Assembly (NCBI GenBank): GCA_019635965.1
Contig: JAHBYK010000002.1
Span: 39,680 to 103,679, forward strand
DNA: 64,000 nt
Reading direction: 5' to 3'
DNA from: Parvibaculum sp.
GTDB taxonomy: Bacteria > Pseudomonadota > Alphaproteobacteria > Parvibaculales > Parvibaculaceae
Shown here: positions 1 to 9,700 of the stretch, one piece after another
How positions within the stretch are numbered: position 1 is the stretch's first letter
How the letters are laid out: every line of letters starts with the position of its first letter
Position numbers and translations under genes: made by a program
The notes under the pieces: model-generated
Databases searched by the model: none
What the model saw: only the letters and a program-made list of their open reading frames with translations
Told to the model about the DNA's origin: nothing

Positions 1-2377
1 ATTCCTGCCCCGCGCCGCGGCCATGCTGCGGCCTGCCGAAGGGGTCGGGCCTCGCCTGGCCCCGGCCTCGCCCCTTTCCGGCGCGGTTTTCCAGCAGCTT
101 GTCGGCGAGGGCCTGTGCGCCGTCCCGCATCTTTTCGATAGCCGTTCCCTGCGAGGCCATGGCGCGGTCGGCGCGAGCCGCCTCCAGCCTGTCCTTGGCG
201 TCCGACATCGCATCAAGGGCTTCGGCAAGTGCCTCGGGCGGCTCCTCGCCGCTTTCCCGGAGTTTCTCGAGGATCTTTTCGAACTCCTGTTTGAGCTCTT
301 CCTGGTCGCCCGCAATATCGTTGAATGGACGCTCCCGCGATTGTTGCCCGAGCTTGCGGTCGGCGTCGGGATCGAGGCGCAGGCTTTCAAGCTCGCGGAA
401 GGTGCGGTCCAGCAGGTCGCGTTGCGCGGCGATCAGATTGTCCATTTCCTCGACGGTTCGCGCGAGCGCCTCTTCGCCGGGCGACATGCCGGCCGATGGA
501 TCGGACAGTTTCAGATTTTCGAGAATGTTCTGAAGCTCCGCCAGCAGCGCCTGCGCCTGTTCCGTGGCGCCGCTTTCGGCAAGCTCGCCGATGGCATCGA
601 GCATGGCCTGCAAATCCTCGGCGGCGATGTATTCCGCCTCGCCGTCCGGCAGCGTGCTCTGCATGTCGCTGCCTTCGAATGCGGCCAAGTCGGAAATCGC
701 GTTCATGTAACGGTCGAAAGCCTCGCGCAGCTCCTGCATCAGGCGTGTGATCTCCGCCGCATCGGCGCCTTCGGCCAGCGCCTGCGTCAATGCCTCGCGG
801 GCGGCGCGCAGGTCGCGCTCGGCAAGTGACAGATCGCCATCCTCGATCCTGAGGGCGATGGACCACAGGAGATCGAAAATGCCGGTGAGGTCGGTGTCGC
901 GCGTTGCTTCGGTCAGGCGCCAATAGGCCGCCCGCAGCGTCAGATAGACAACCTTGTCTTCGATATAGCGGTCGGAGTCCTGCGTGAAGTTGTCGATATA
1001 GCGTGCGACGCTTGCGCCCGAGCGCGGGTCGAGCGCAAGCCGGCGTCGCTGCTCCACGATGGCGCGGGCGAGCGGCTGGGTGAATGTGCGCTCCGGCAGC
1101 ACCATCGTCACGGGTTCGGACGTGCCCTCCTGTCCGGCATCGTCCTTCACCGCAAGCGTGATCTTGACGGGAAGTCCGGCCCAGGGATGGGCTGTCAGTT
1201 CCGCATAGGTCGTGCCTTCGGCCTCGCGCGGACGCTGTGCGGGGAAATTCAGCGCAATCCCCGGTGCAGTCACGCGGGATTCCGGGGCGGAAATCTTCTC
1301 CCCTTCCGTTTCCATGCCGCTGCGATCGAGTTCGACGCGGGCTTCGCCCGAGACGACGCCGTAATCGTCCGTGACGCGATAGGAAAGGCGCAGCGCACCC
1401 GAGGCGGATTGCGTCACGGGCTGGGTCAGCTCAATCGCCGGCGGGGTATCGGGCGTCACCTCGAAGCGCCAGCCGCGGATCATCCGGCCGCCCTCGGTCA
1501 GCAGCAGATCGGCATTCTCCTTCAGCACGGCGTCGATGGAGAAATTTCCGTCGCTGACGAGTTTCAGTTCCTCGGGCTTTTCGCGTTCTCCATCGTGCCG
1601 CTCGAGAACGGGCGCGGTCCGAAGGCCATGCACCCTGATCGAGAGTGTGCTGCCCTGAGGTACCGTGATTGCCTCGCTGCGCACCGGCACCTCGGCATTG
1701 GCCTGTTCGAGATAGAGCGGCGGCTTGCGGGTATAGGCGGGTGGCGTCACCCAGGCTTCGATGCTCGCCACGCGTCCGCCCGTCGCGCCCGGCAGAAGCG
1801 CATCGGCAATCCGTGCGAAATGGCCGGGTCCCGTGCCCGCAATCGAAACCACCAGCAGAAGCAGAATGGCAGCGCGCAGGGCGTAAGGGTCGGTGCTGGC
1901 AAGCACCGAGTCCGGCAGCCCGAGCCGCAGGCGTCCGAGCCGCTCCGCGATCCAGCGCCTGTGCGCGGCCCAGAGCGCCGCATCGCCGCTTTGGGCCGCC
2001 GGCACGTCCTCATAGGCGGAAAGCGGCGCATGGGGCAGGCCGGAGGACTTCTCGAGATGGCGCAGCGCGTCCTGACGGCCCGGCCAGCGGAAGCCGCGAA
2101 AGCCATGCCAGATCAGCCAGACGAGGCCGGCGCCGAAGCCCGCCAGCAGTACCCAGTGGATACCGACGGGCAGGTCAGCGAAGAGCCCGAACAGCGCCAG
2201 CGATATGAAGGCCCCGGCCAGTGCGCCTGCGGGCCACAGCGCGGGCAGCAGCGCCTCGAAGCCCAGGAGGATGCGCGAGATCCGCACCCGCCTTTCGATG
2301 CGCGGCGGCAGTTTCGGCGCGGAAAGGCTGCCGCTGTCCCCGGTGCGTTTCGTCTGTCTGTCGGTCGGGCCGGTCAA
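1..2377 (-). CDS. TIGR02302/DUF4175 family membrane protein (3' end cut by window)
   Basis: A long open frame runs on the minus strand to the window edge, about 792 codons without a stop. Two or three hydrophobic segments lie in the first 200 residues (around a PALWPAGALAGAFISLALFG stretch and an AAILLLLVVSIAG stretch). They are followed by a beta-rich presumed periplasmic part and then a long acidic, helical, Glu/Asp/Ala-rich part. This is the architecture of the TIGR02302 (DUF4175) family of alphaproteobacteria, whose function is unknown. It sits directly behind lysA, the usual neighbour in related genomes. No ATG fits the frame; the start is a TTG at 2377 (alternative TTG at 2392), so the exact N-terminus is uncertain. 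Confidence 0.8.
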   Translation of the reverse strand, partial: MTGPTDRQTKRTGDSGSLSAPKLPPRIERRVRISRILLGFEALLPALWPAGALAGAFISLALFGLFADLPVGIHWVLLAGFGAGLVWLIWHGFRGFRWPGRQDALRHLEKSSGLPHAPLSAYEDVPAAQSGDAALWAAHRRWIAERLGRLRLGLPDSVLASTDPYALRAAILLLLVVSIAGTGPGHFARIADALLPGATGGRVASIEAWVTPPAYTRKPPLYLEQANAEVPVRSEAITVPQGSTLSIRVHGLRTAPVLERHDGEREKPEELKLVSDGNFSIDAVLKENADLLLTEGGRMIRGWRFEVTPDTPPAIELTQPVTQSASGALRLSYRVTDDYGVVSGEARVELDRSGMETEGEKISAPESRVTAPGIALNFPAQRPREAEGTTYAELTAHPWAGLPVKITLAVKDDAGQEGTSEPVTMVLPERTFTQPLARAIVEQRRRLALDPRSGASVARYIDNFTQDSDRYIEDKVVYLTLRAAYWRLTEATRDTDLTGIFDLLWSIALRIEDGDLSLAERDLRAAREALTQALAEGADAAEITRLMQELREAFDRYMNAISDLAAFEGSDMQSTLPDGEAEYIAAEDLQAMLDAIGELAESGATEQAQALLAELQNILENLKLSDPSAGMSPGEEALARTVEEMDNLIAAQRDLLDRTFRELESLRLDPDADRKLGQQSRERPFNDIAGDQEELKQEFEKILEKLRESGEEPPEALAEALDAMSDAKDRLEAARADRAMASQGTAIEKMRDGAQALADKLLENRAGKGRGRGQARPDPFGRPQHGRGAGQE

Positions 2378-2420
2378 AACCTCTCGCCCCAATGCATTTT
2401 CATTGCGGCTCCGGCATGTC

Positions 2421-3695
2421 TCACGGCCGGTCTAGCCAGTCAGGGATAATATCCTGTTTCAGCATTGCGTCATAACTGGGGCGTGCGCGCACTTCCCGGA
2501 AGCTCGCATCCTTCACCATGACTTCAGGCACAAGCGGCCGCGTATTGTAGGTCGAGGCCTGAACGGCGCCATAGGCGCCCGCCGACATGATGGCAACGAG
2601 ATCGCCGCTTTTCAGCCGCGGCAGGCGGCGTCCCTTGGCGAAAAAGTCGCCCGTTTCGCAGACCGGTCCCACCACGTCGTAGATGACGGTTTCCGCGCCG
2701 GACGCGGGTTCCGTCACGGGGCGGATCTCGTGAAAGGCATCGTAGAGCGTCGGGCGGATGAGATCGTTCATCGCCGAATCGAGAATGAGGAATGTGCGGT
2801 CGTCGCCCTGCTTTTCATAGATCACGCGGCTCACCAGAATACCCGCATTGCCGGCGATCAGGCGTCCCGGTTCGAAGGTGAGCTGGCAACCGAGATGGCC
2901 GATGGTGCGCTTCACCATGGCGGCATATTCATCTGGATGCGGAGGAACGTCGTTGTCGCCGCGATAGGGAATACCGAGACCGCCGCCGAGATCGATATGC
3001 GCGATGGGGTTGCCGTCGGCGCGAAGTGCTTCGACCATCGTTGCGACGCGGGCAAAGGCGGCTTCGAAGGGTTCGAGATCGGTCAGCTGGCTGCCGATGT
3101 GAACATCGATCCCGTCCGGCTCGATGCCGGGCAGTTCGCGGGCGCGTGCATAGACGGCGGGTGCCCGCTTCCATGAAATCCCGAACTTGTTTTCGGCCTT
3201 GCCGGTCGTGATCTTCTCATGTGTCTTCGCATCGACGTCCGGGTTCACGCGAATGGCGACATGCGCGGTCAGTCCGCGCGCGGCCGCAAGCGCGGACAGG
3301 AGTTCAAGCTCGGGCTCTGACTCCACATTGAAGCGGTCGATGCCGGTTTCGAGCGCGAAGGCCATTTCGGCTTCCGTCTTGCCGACGCCCGAAAAGACGA
3401 TCTTGTCCGGCGTCACACCGGCGGCGAGCGCCCGGCGCAGCTCGCCTTCGGAAACCACATCGGCGCCGGCGCCCTGGCGTGCAAGCGTTGCGACGACGGC
3501 GAGATTGGAATTTGCCTTTACCGAATAGCAGATGCGCGCCGGCTGGCCCTTGAAGGCGCCGGCAAAGACGCGGTAGTGCCGTTCGAGCGTCGCGCTTGAA
3601 TAGCAATAGAAGGGCGTGCCGATAGCGGCCGCGATGTCGGGTATGGCAACGTCCTCGGCGTGGAGAATGCCGCCACGATAGTCGAAATGATGCAT
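2421..3695 (-). CDS. lysA: Diaminopimelate decarboxylase
   Basis: Decarboxylates meso-diaminopimelate to L-lysine, the last step of lysine synthesis, with PLP as cofactor in the cytoplasm. At 424 residues it has normal family length. The PLP lysine is K60 in the YSVKAN motif of the alanine-racemase-fold barrel; the HIGSQ motif, a glycine-rich phosphate loop (DLGGGLG) and the C-terminal CETGDFFA motif that completes the active site across the dimer are all present. It lies in a minus-strand string argH - lipoprotein - lysA - TIGR02302 protein, which looks like an operon with short spacers. Confidence 0.96.
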   Translation of the reverse strand: MHHFDYRGGILHAEDVAIPDIAAAIGTPFYCYSSATLERHYRVFAGAFKGQPARICYSVKANSNLAVVATLARQGAGADVVSEGELRRALAAGVTPDKIVFSGVGKTEAEMAFALETGIDRFNVESEPELELLSALAAARGLTAHVAIRVNPDVDAKTHEKITTGKAENKFGISWKRAPAVYARARELPGIEPDGIDVHIGSQLTDLEPFEAAFARVATMVEALRADGNPIAHIDLGGGLGIPYRGDNDVPPHPDEYAAMVKRTIGHLGCQLTFEPGRLIAGNAGILVSRVIYEKQGDDRTFLILDSAMNDLIRPTLYDAFHEIRPVTEPASGAETVIYDVVGPVCETGDFFAKGRRLPRLKSGDLVAIMSAGAYGAVQASTYNTRPLVPEVMVKDASFREVRARPSYDAMLKQDIIPDWLDRP

Positions 3696-3735
3696 GTCAC
3701 GGTCCGGTCAGGCGCGCCCCTGGCAGGGCGGGCGT

Positions 3736-3969
3736 TCAATAATTGTAGCGGTCGACGCGGCGGCGCGGCGCGATGTTGTCCATCTCGTTGTTGACCGGGC
3801 GGGCATCGATCGGCACTTCATCGCCGAGGATTTCCTCTGCGGTCGGTGCGGCTGCGGGCTGTTCGGCGGAGCCGGCTGGCGCATCGAGGCTGCCCCGCCG
3901 GCCGCAGCCGCCAAGCGCCAGAACGATGGCAATCGTCAGCAGGGCGGCTTTCGTTCCATGCGTCGTCAT
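3736..3969 (-). CDS. lptM: Small lipoprotein, LptM-like
   Basis: A 77-residue protein with a lipoprotein signal: basic start, hydrophobic core LLTIAIVLALG and a lipobox ending in GGC (Cys22). The mature N-terminus reads CGRRGSLDAP, the hallmark of the YifL/LptM lipoproteins that help the LptD outer-membrane LPS translocon mature. The rest is low-complexity, Pro/Ala/Glu-rich, as in the family. Position between argH and lysA is typical of proteobacteria. Assignment rests on the lipobox region and the neighbours; the tail is not diagnostic. Confidence 0.8.
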   Translation of the reverse strand: MTTHGTKAALLTIAIVLALGGCGRRGSLDAPAGSAEQPAAAPTAEEILGDEVPIDARPVNNEMDNIAPRRRVDRYNY

Positions 3970-4000
3970 TCCGCTCGATCCCCCGTTTTACCGCCTGAAT

Positions 4001-5389
4001 TCATCCGGCATGGTCCAGCCGCAGGCGCCACTGTTTTGCCGCCTCGCGGACATTCGAAGGCGCCGTACCGCCAAAGCTTGTGCGGCTTGCCACCGAATTG
4101 TCCACCCCCAGCACAGAATATATTTCATCCGTGATGCCGGGCTCCACCTCCTGCATTTCGCCAAGCGTCAACCCGTCAAGGTCAACGCCCTTTCTTTCGG
4201 CCTTTGCCACCAGCGCCCCGGTCACATGATGGGCTTGGCGGAAGGGCAGGCCGAGCCGGCGCACCAGCCAGTCGGCAAGATCGGTTGCCGTCGAAAAACC
4301 CCGCGAGGCGGCGGCCCGCATCGCCGCTTCGTTCACGGTCAGTGTCCGCACCATGCCGGTCATGGCGGCGAGCGACAGCGACAGCGCGTCGAGCGCGTCG
4401 AAGGCCGCTTCCTTGTCTTCCTGCATGTCCTTCGAATAGGCGAGCGGCAGGCCCTTCATCACGATGAGGAGCGAGGTAAGCGCGCCGATCACGCGCCCCG
4501 ATTTCGCGCGCACGAGTTCGGCGGCGTCGGGGTTGCGCTTTTGCGGCATGATGGAGGAGCCGGTCGTGAAACTGTCCGGCAGGCGCACGAAATCGAAGCC
4601 AGGCGTCGACCAGATGACGATTTCCTCGGCAAGCCTCGAAAGATGCGTTGCGGCGATGGCGGCGGCCGACAGCGTCTCCAGCACGAAGTCACGGTCGGAC
4701 ACGGCATCGAGCGAGTTGCGGGTCGGGGCGTCGAAGCCGAGCGCCTTCGCCGTCATGTGCCGGTCGATGGGGAAGGAGGTGCCGGCAAGCGCCGCGCTGC
4801 CGAGCGGCGATTCATTGAGGCGCTTTCTCGCATCGGCAAGCCGCCCCCGGTCCCGCGCCGCCATTTCGACATAGGCGAGGCAGTGATGGCCGAAGGTCAC
4901 GGGCTGCGCGGTCTGGAGATGCGTGAAGCCCGGCATGATGGTGGCCGCATGCTCTTCCGCGCGCGTGACCAGCGCGATCTGGAAATCGCGGAGCTGCCCA
5001 TCCAGATGGTCCAGCGTGTCCCGGATATAGAGCTTGAAGTCGGTCGCCACCTGATCGTTGCGCGAGCGCGCGGTGTGAAGCCGGCCCGCCGCCGCGCCGA
5101 TCAGCTCGGCAAGGCGTGCCTCCACATTCATGTGGATGTCTTCGAGGTCCCGGCGAAACTCGAATTTTCCGCTCTCGATTTCGGCCAATACCGCATCAAG
5201 GCCTGCGACGATTTTGTCGGCATCTTCCCTTGAGATAATTCCCTTTTCGGCCAACATGCGGCAATGCGCCTTCGAGCCCGCAATATCCTGGGCGAAGAAG
5301 CGCTGGTCGAAGCCGATGGAGGCGTTGATTTCCTCCATGATCCGGTCGGGGCCTTCGCCGAAGCGGCCGCCCCACATCTTGTTGCTCAT
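4001..5389 (-). CDS. argH: Argininosuccinate lyase
   Basis: Splits argininosuccinate into arginine and fumarate, the final step of arginine synthesis. The 462 residues match family length. It opens with MWGGRF, carries the fumarase/aspartase-superfamily signature loop [12 protein letters not shown] with the catalytic serine, and the HTARSRNDQ motif near residues 105-115. It is followed after about 30 bases by the LptM-like lipoprotein gene and then lysA on the same strand. It is divergent from the thioredoxin gene at 5449, with only about 60 bases between the two starts. Confidence 0.97.
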   Translation of the reverse strand: MSNKMWGGRFGEGPDRIMEEINASIGFDQRFFAQDIAGSKAHCRMLAEKGIISREDADKIVAGLDAVLAEIESGKFEFRRDLEDIHMNVEARLAELIGAAAGRLHTARSRNDQVATDFKLYIRDTLDHLDGQLRDFQIALVTRAEEHAATIMPGFTHLQTAQPVTFGHHCLAYVEMAARDRGRLADARKRLNESPLGSAALAGTSFPIDRHMTAKALGFDAPTRNSLDAVSDRDFVLETLSAAAIAATHLSRLAEEIVIWSTPGFDFVRLPDSFTTGSSIMPQKRNPDAAELVRAKSGRVIGALTSLLIVMKGLPLAYSKDMQEDKEAAFDALDALSLSLAAMTGMVRTLTVNEAAMRAAASRGFSTATDLADWLVRRLGLPFRQAHHVTGALVAKAERKGVDLDGLTLGEMQEVEPGITDEIYSVLGVDNSVASRTSFGGTAPSNVREAAKQWRLRLDHAG

Positions 5390-5448
5390 TGTTGTTCTCC
5401 GGGGCGGATGCCGTTTCGCCCATTCGGACGCCGATTAGAGAGTAAGGA

Positions 5449-6069
5449 ATGCCTCAGACAAGCCCGAAACTGCTCGCCCTGCTCGCCGGTGCGGTCCTTC
5501 TGATCGCCGGGGGGGTATATCTGATCGGACAGGGGGGCGGCAACCCGCCGGAGGGGCAGGCAACGTCCCCGCTCGAAGCGGTTGCGGTGGGCGATGTGGC
5601 CAATTTCGTGCCACGGCCGGTCCCGGCCGCCATGCCGGATGTGCCTTTCCGCGATGGCGAGGGGCGGGAGACGCGCCTTGCGGATTTCCGGGGAAAGCTC
5701 GTACTTCTGAACCTCTGGGCGACCTGGTGTGCGCCCTGCCGCGAGGAGATGCCCGAGCTCGACCGGCTGGAGGCGGAGCTTGGCGGCGAGGCGTTCAAGG
5801 TGCTGGCGCTGAGCGTCGATTCGACCGGGCCGGAGGTTCCGGCCGCCTTTCTCGAACAGATCGGGATCGAACATCTCGCGCTCTATCACGACCCCTCTGC
5901 CAAGGCGAATTTCACGCTTGGCGCTTTCGGGCTTCCGACCACGATCCTGATTTCGCCGGAGGGTCTCGAGATCGGCCGCATGGCGGGGCCTGCCCATTGG
6001 GCAAGCGAGGATGCGAAGCAGCTCATCGGCGAGGCGCTTCGCCTCTACGGGTCCGCCCAGGAAAGCTGA
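5449..6069 (+). CDS. TlpA-family membrane-anchored thioredoxin
   Basis: A periplasmic thiol-disulfide reductase of 206 residues. Residues 7-27 form a signal anchor; the thioredoxin fold follows from about residue 60. The active site is WCAPC (Cys94, Cys97) inside LNLWATWCAPCREEMP, which with the VPFRDGEG start of the domain is typical of TlpA/ResA proteins serving cytochrome c or CuA maturation. A cis-Pro-bearing GLPTTILI segment is present near residue 165. Location next to argH is common for alphaproteobacterial tlpA. The precise redox partner cannot be told from sequence. Confidence 0.9.
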   Translation: MPQTSPKLLALLAGAVLLIAGGVYLIGQGGGNPPEGQATSPLEAVAVGDVANFVPRPVPAAMPDVPFRDGEGRETRLADFRGKLVLLNLWATWCAPCREEMPELDRLEAELGGEAFKVLALSVDSTGPEVPAAFLEQIGIEHLALYHDPSAKANFTLGAFGLPTTILISPEGLEIGRMAGPAHWASEDAKQLIGEALRLYGSAQES

Positions 6070-6075
6070 GGCAGG

Positions 6076-6621
6076 TCAGTCCGGCGTGTCCTCGGCCCTT
6101 GTCACGAACATCGCGCCGATCGTCTGGGCGGGGTCGCTGCCACCGGCCGTCAGCGGAACGCAGAGGCAGTGGCCGATGAGATAGAGGCGGCCCGAAGCGG
6201 CAAAAGGTACTTTCACGAAAACCGGCTTTCGGCTGAAAAAGGCCTTCTGCGTGATGTAGATCCAGCGGCGCTGAACGGCCTCCGGGTTTTCCCGTGAATA
6301 GGCACCGCCTTCTTCCGCGAATTCGGAGAGGAGCTTGCTCGTCCGTTCCTCGCCGAGCAGTTCGACGAGTTTCGTGCCGAACAGGCGGACGCGGAAGTCC
6401 CGACCGCCATCCACCGCTTCGGCAATGATGACATTGGGCAGGAGGCGGGCAATCTCGGATGGCTTGATGTCGGCGCGGTCCGGCATTTCCCGGCCGCCGC
6501 GAATGCGTTCGAGATAGGAAAAAAGCTCGATCACCGGCGGGTGCTCGGGCACCTCGATGATCTGCGGTTCGTCGGTGATCCTTTTCGCGCGCTCGCCGGT
6601 CGCAAAACTGCCAGCCGTCAT
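6076..6621 (-). CDS. PAS-domain protein (PAS_5/DUF1457 type)
   Basis: A soluble 181-residue protein starting MTAGSFATG. The start at 6621 is preferred over the upstream ATG at 6684 because GGAGGGTGGAG lies just before it. The middle (about residues 40-150) has the alphaproteobacterial PAS_5 pattern: an LxxYxERIRGGREMPDRADIxPxEI lead-in, then VRLFGTKLVELLG. No output domain is fused, so it probably acts as a stand-alone sensor or regulator; ligand and partner are unknown. It is convergent with the thioredoxin gene, whose stop is 6 bases away. Confidence 0.72.
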   Translation of the reverse strand: MTAGSFATGERAKRITDEPQIIEVPEHPPVIELFSYLERIRGGREMPDRADIKPSEIARLLPNVIIAEAVDGGRDFRVRLFGTKLVELLGEERTSKLLSEFAEEGGAYSRENPEAVQRRWIYITQKAFFSRKPVFVKVPFAASGRLYLIGHCLCVPLTAGGSDPAQTIGAMFVTRAEDTPD

Positions 6622-6726
6622 TGCTCCACCCTCCAGCGTTCTTGCGCCGCCGTCGTGGAACTGTCGCATGGAGGAGGTTAACAAAAATGCCCGGAAATTC
6701 GTTTCTGATGCGGAATTGACGCCGCG

Positions 6727-7602
6727 TCAGCGTGTGGGAACGGGCTTCTCGCCGCGGTAATCGTAAAAGCCGCGCTGCGTCTTGCGGCCGAGCCAGCCTG
6801 CTTCGACATATTTCACGAGAAGCGGGCAGGGCCGGTATTTCGAATCCGCCAGCCCGTCATAAAGCACCTGCATGATGGAAAGGCAGGTGTCGAGGCCGAT
6901 GAAATCGGCAAGCTGCAGCGGGCCCATCGGGTGGTTCGCGCCGAGCTTCATGGCCTTGTCGATGCTCTCGACCGAGCCCACGCCCTCGTAAAGCGTATAG
7001 ACCGCCTCGTTGATCATCGGCAGCAGGATGCGGTTCACGATGAAGGCCGGGTAGTCCTCGGCATGGGCGATCTTCTTGCCGAGCGAATCCGCGAAATCGC
7101 GCATGGCCTCGAAGGTTTCGTCATCGGTGGCGATACCGCGCACCAGTTCCACCAGTTCCATGACCGGTACGGGGTTCATGAAATGAACGCCCATGAAGCG
7201 TTCCGGGCGGTCAGTCGAGGCGGCAAGGCGGGTGATGGAGATCGAGGACGTGTTGGTGGCAAGCAGCGCATCCTCGCGCAGATGCGGGCAGAGCTCGGCA
7301 AAGATCTTCCGCTTCACGTCCTCGTTCTCGGTCGCCGATTCGATCACGAGATCGGCATCCTCGAAGGCTTCCATGGAATCGGCGGGGTTGAGGCGGGCAA
7401 GGGCCGCGTCGCGCTGTTCCACGGTGATGCGCCCGCTTGCAACCTGCCGGGCCATGTTGCCGTCGATGGTGGCAAGGCCGGCCTGAATACGGTCTGCTGA
7501 TATGTCGTGCAGCGCCACCTCATAGCCTGCCAGGGCGCAGACATGCGCGATTCCGTTACCCATCTGTCCGGCGCCGATGACGCCCACCTTGCGAAACTTC
7601 AT
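6727..7602 (-). CDS. hbd: 3-hydroxybutyryl-CoA dehydrogenase
   Basis: A 291-residue NAD(P)-dependent 3-hydroxyacyl-CoA dehydrogenase of the short monofunctional kind. It has the Rossmann motif GAGQMGNGIA at residues 9-18, the FMGVHFMNPVPVMELVE motif with the catalytic histidine, DYPAFIVNRILLPMINEA, and the C-terminal helical domain ending in the RGFYDY motif. The start at 7602 places the Rossmann fold at the N-terminus as usual. It oxidises or forms 3-hydroxybutyryl-CoA and so joins beta-oxidation, acetoacetyl-CoA and crotonyl-CoA, the substrate of the ccr product encoded further on. A terminator separates it from etfA upstream. Confidence 0.93.
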   Translation of the reverse strand: MKFRKVGVIGAGQMGNGIAHVCALAGYEVALHDISADRIQAGLATIDGNMARQVASGRITVEQRDAALARLNPADSMEAFEDADLVIESATENEDVKRKIFAELCPHLREDALLATNTSSISITRLAASTDRPERFMGVHFMNPVPVMELVELVRGIATDDETFEAMRDFADSLGKKIAHAEDYPAFIVNRILLPMINEAVYTLYEGVGSVESIDKAMKLGANHPMGPLQLADFIGLDTCLSIMQVLYDGLADSKYRPCPLLVKYVEAGWLGRKTQRGFYDYRGEKPVPTR

Positions 7603-7709
7603 TACTCGAAACCTGTGGCTAGCTTGTGTGCCGAGGCTCTGCCTCGATCGGGGCACATATCCCTGCAATTTGCCCAAGAATGGCGCGGAAGGCGTTCAGC
7701 GTAAAGAAA

Positions 7710-7738
7710 AAGCGCCGCCGGGAGGCCCGGCAGCGCTT
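7710..7738 (-). terminator. Rho-independent terminator after etfBA
   Basis: On the minus strand a GC-rich hairpin (two 6-bp stem blocks around one mismatch, 3-base loop) is followed by a run of five T and a further T-rich stretch. It lies about 30 bases past the etfA stop, so it ends the etfBA transcript before the dehydrogenase gene. Confidence 0.85.
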
Positions 7739-7766
7739 CTATTTTCGCCCTATATGGCGTCTGCGG

Positions 7767-8708
7767 TCAGAGGCCGGCCTTGCCGAGCTCTTCCTCGAGT
7801 TCCGGCACCGCCTTGAAGAGGTCCGCCACGAGGCCGTAATCGGCCACCTGGAAGATCGGCGCCTCTTCGTCCTTGTTGATGGCGACGATGACCTTCGAGT
7901 CCTTCATGCCCGCGAGATGCTGGATCGCGCCGGAAATGCCGACCGCGATGTAAAGCTCGGGGGCGACGACCTTGCCGGTCTGGCCGACCTGGTAGTCGTT
8001 CGGCACGAAGCCCGCATCGACCGCGGCGCGCGAGGCACCAACGGCGGCACCGAGCTTGTCGGCGATCTTTTCAAGCATGCCGAAGTTTTCGCCATTCTGC
8101 ATGCCGCGGCCGCCGGAGATGATGACCTTGGCGGAGGTCAGTTCCGGGCGGTCCGACTTCGTGAGCTCCTCGCTGACGAATTCCGACAGGCCGGGGTTTG
8201 CGGCGGCGCCGATCTTCTCGATCGCGGCCGAACCGCCCTGACCGGCCGCCGGGAAGGCGGTCGTGCGGACGGTGATGACCTTCTTTGCGTCGGTCGACTT
8301 CACGGTCTGGATCGCGTTGCCGGCATAGATCGGACGCTCGAATGTGTCCGGGCCCTGAACGGCGGTGATTTCCGAGATCTGCGCGACGTCGAGAAGGGCG
8401 GCCACGCGCGGCATGAAGTTCTTGCCGACGGTGGTGGCGGCCGTGACGATCGCGTCATAGCTGCCCGCAAGGCTCACGACGAGCGCGGCGAGCGGCTCGG
8501 CAACCGGGTGTGCATAAAGCGCATCGTCGGCGACGATCACCTTCTTCACGCCGTCGAGCTTCGCAGCGGCTTCCGCCACCGCGTCGCAGCCCTGACCGGC
8601 AACCAGCACGACGACATCGCCACCGAGCTTCGCGGCAGCGGTGACGGTCTTTGCGGTCGCGTCGTTCAGCGCCTTGTTGTTGTGGTCTGCAATAACAAGC
8701 GTCGTCAT
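7767..8708 (-). CDS. etfA: Electron transfer flavoprotein, alpha subunit
   Basis: The 313-residue FAD-binding subunit of ETF, which accepts electrons from acyl-CoA dehydrogenases and passes them to ETF-ubiquinone oxidoreductase. The C-terminal FAD domain is clear: the [10 protein letters not shown] motif, [38 protein letters not shown] and [20 protein letters not shown]. It overlaps etfB by four bases (ATGA), so the two are translationally coupled. In this window likely donors are the methylsuccinyl-CoA dehydrogenase and the acyl-CoA dehydrogenase at 19.7-20.9 kb. Confidence 0.97.
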   Translation of the reverse strand: MTTLVIADHNNKALNDATAKTVTAAAKLGGDVVVLVAGQGCDAVAEAAAKLDGVKKVIVADDALYAHPVAEPLAALVVSLAGSYDAIVTAATTVGKNFMPRVAALLDVAQISEITAVQGPDTFERPIYAGNAIQTVKSTDAKKVITVRTTAFPAAGQGGSAAIEKIGAAANPGLSEFVSEELTKSDRPELTSAKVIISGGRGMQNGENFGMLEKIADKLGAAVGASRAAVDAGFVPNDYQVGQTGKVVAPELYIAVGISGAIQHLAGMKDSKVIVAINKDEEAPIFQVADYGLVADLFKAVPELEEELGKAGL

Positions 8709-9454
8709 CCGATCACTCCCGCTTCCTTGAGCTTCGATACGAGTTCGGCAGCCGTTTCAACCTTCACACCGGCGGAACGCTGCGGCGGCTCGCTCACCTT
8801 CACGACCTGGAGGTGGGTCTTCACCTCGACGCCGAAATCGCCCGGCGTCTTTTCGTCGATCGGCTTCTTCTTCGCCTTCATGATGTTCGGCAGCGAGGCA
8901 TAACGCGGCTCGTTGAGGCGCAGGTCGGTGGTGATCACCGCCGGCATCTTGAGCTTCAGCGTCTGGAGGCCGCCATCGACTTCGCGGGTCAGGTTCAGCG
9001 TGCCGCCATCGACCTCGACCTTGGAGGCGAAGGTGCCCTGCGCCCAGCCGAGCAGCGCCGAAAGCATCTGGCCCGTCTGGTTGCAGTCATCGTCGATCGC
9101 CTGCTTGCCGAGGATGATGAGGTCCGGCTTCTCGGCGTCGGCAACACCCTTCAGGATCTTGGCGACGTTGATCGGCTCGACCGAGTCGTCCGTCTTCACC
9201 AGGATGCCGCGGTCGGCGCCCATGGCGAGTGCAGTGCGGATGGTTTCGGTGGCCTGTTGCACGCCGATCGAAACGGCGATGACTTCCGTCGCCTTGCCCG
9301 CTTCCTTGAGACGCACCGCTTCTTCAACGGCGATCTCGTCGAACGGGTTCATCGACATTTTCACATTGGCGAGATCGACGCCGCTGCCATCCGATTTCAC
9401 GCGGATTTTCACGTTGTAGTCGACCACTCGCTTGATCGGTACGAGGACTTTCAT
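8705..9454 (-). CDS. etfB: Electron transfer flavoprotein, beta subunit
   Basis: The 249-residue AMP-binding subunit of ETF. It starts [20 protein letters not shown], and shows the conserved block [19 protein letters not shown], the AMP-site segment [24 protein letters not shown] and the ETF-beta signature near [27 protein letters not shown]. It is first in a two-gene unit with etfA; a strong promoter is seen upstream with a leader of about 180 bases. Confidence 0.97.
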   Translation of the reverse strand: MKVLVPIKRVVDYNVKIRVKSDGSGVDLANVKMSMNPFDEIAVEEAVRLKEAGKATEVIAVSIGVQQATETIRTALAMGADRGILVKTDDSVEPINVAKILKGVADAEKPDLIILGKQAIDDDCNQTGQMLSALLGWAQGTFASKVEVDGGTLNLTREVDGGLQTLKLKMPAVITTDLRLNEPRYASLPNIMKAKKKPIDEKTPGDFGVEVKTHLQVVKVSEPPQRSAGVKVETAAELVSKLKEAGVIG

Positions 9455-9644
9455 CGAGGCGGACTCCCTGCGCGTTGCCTTGGCGGCGAGAACTCAAGGG
9501 GCGGACCCCCGGGGCCTCTCGGAAACCTTGGCGCCGGTCTTGGTGTAGATCTGGGCGGCGGCCCACTGCCTTGAAAACGGCTGTTTTCTGAGGAAAACGA
9601 GGCCAAACCCGCCCGCTGCCACATAGCTGCTGTTGCGGTGCGGG

Positions 9645-9673
9645 AACCTAGTGGCAGACCCCCTGCCTGTCAA
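9645..9673 (-). promoter_or_regulatory. Promoter of etfBA
   Basis: On the minus strand TTGACA (9673-9668), a 17-base spacer, and TAGGTT (9650-9645) make a near-consensus sigma-70 promoter. It lies just past the stop of the adenosyltransferase gene, so etfBA can be transcribed independently. The about 180-base leader to the etfB start holds no reading frame I can support; it contains a short GAAAAC/GTTTTC hairpin near 9570-9590. Confidence 0.7.
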
Positions 9674-9700
9674 CGAAAGGGATTCGGGCGAATTGCCGCC

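Noticed and set aside
23..829. Long plus-strand frame at the left end
   Set aside because: It is antisense to the TIGR02302 protein, whose frame is continuous and has the expected membrane and acidic regions; the plus-strand product shows no family pattern.
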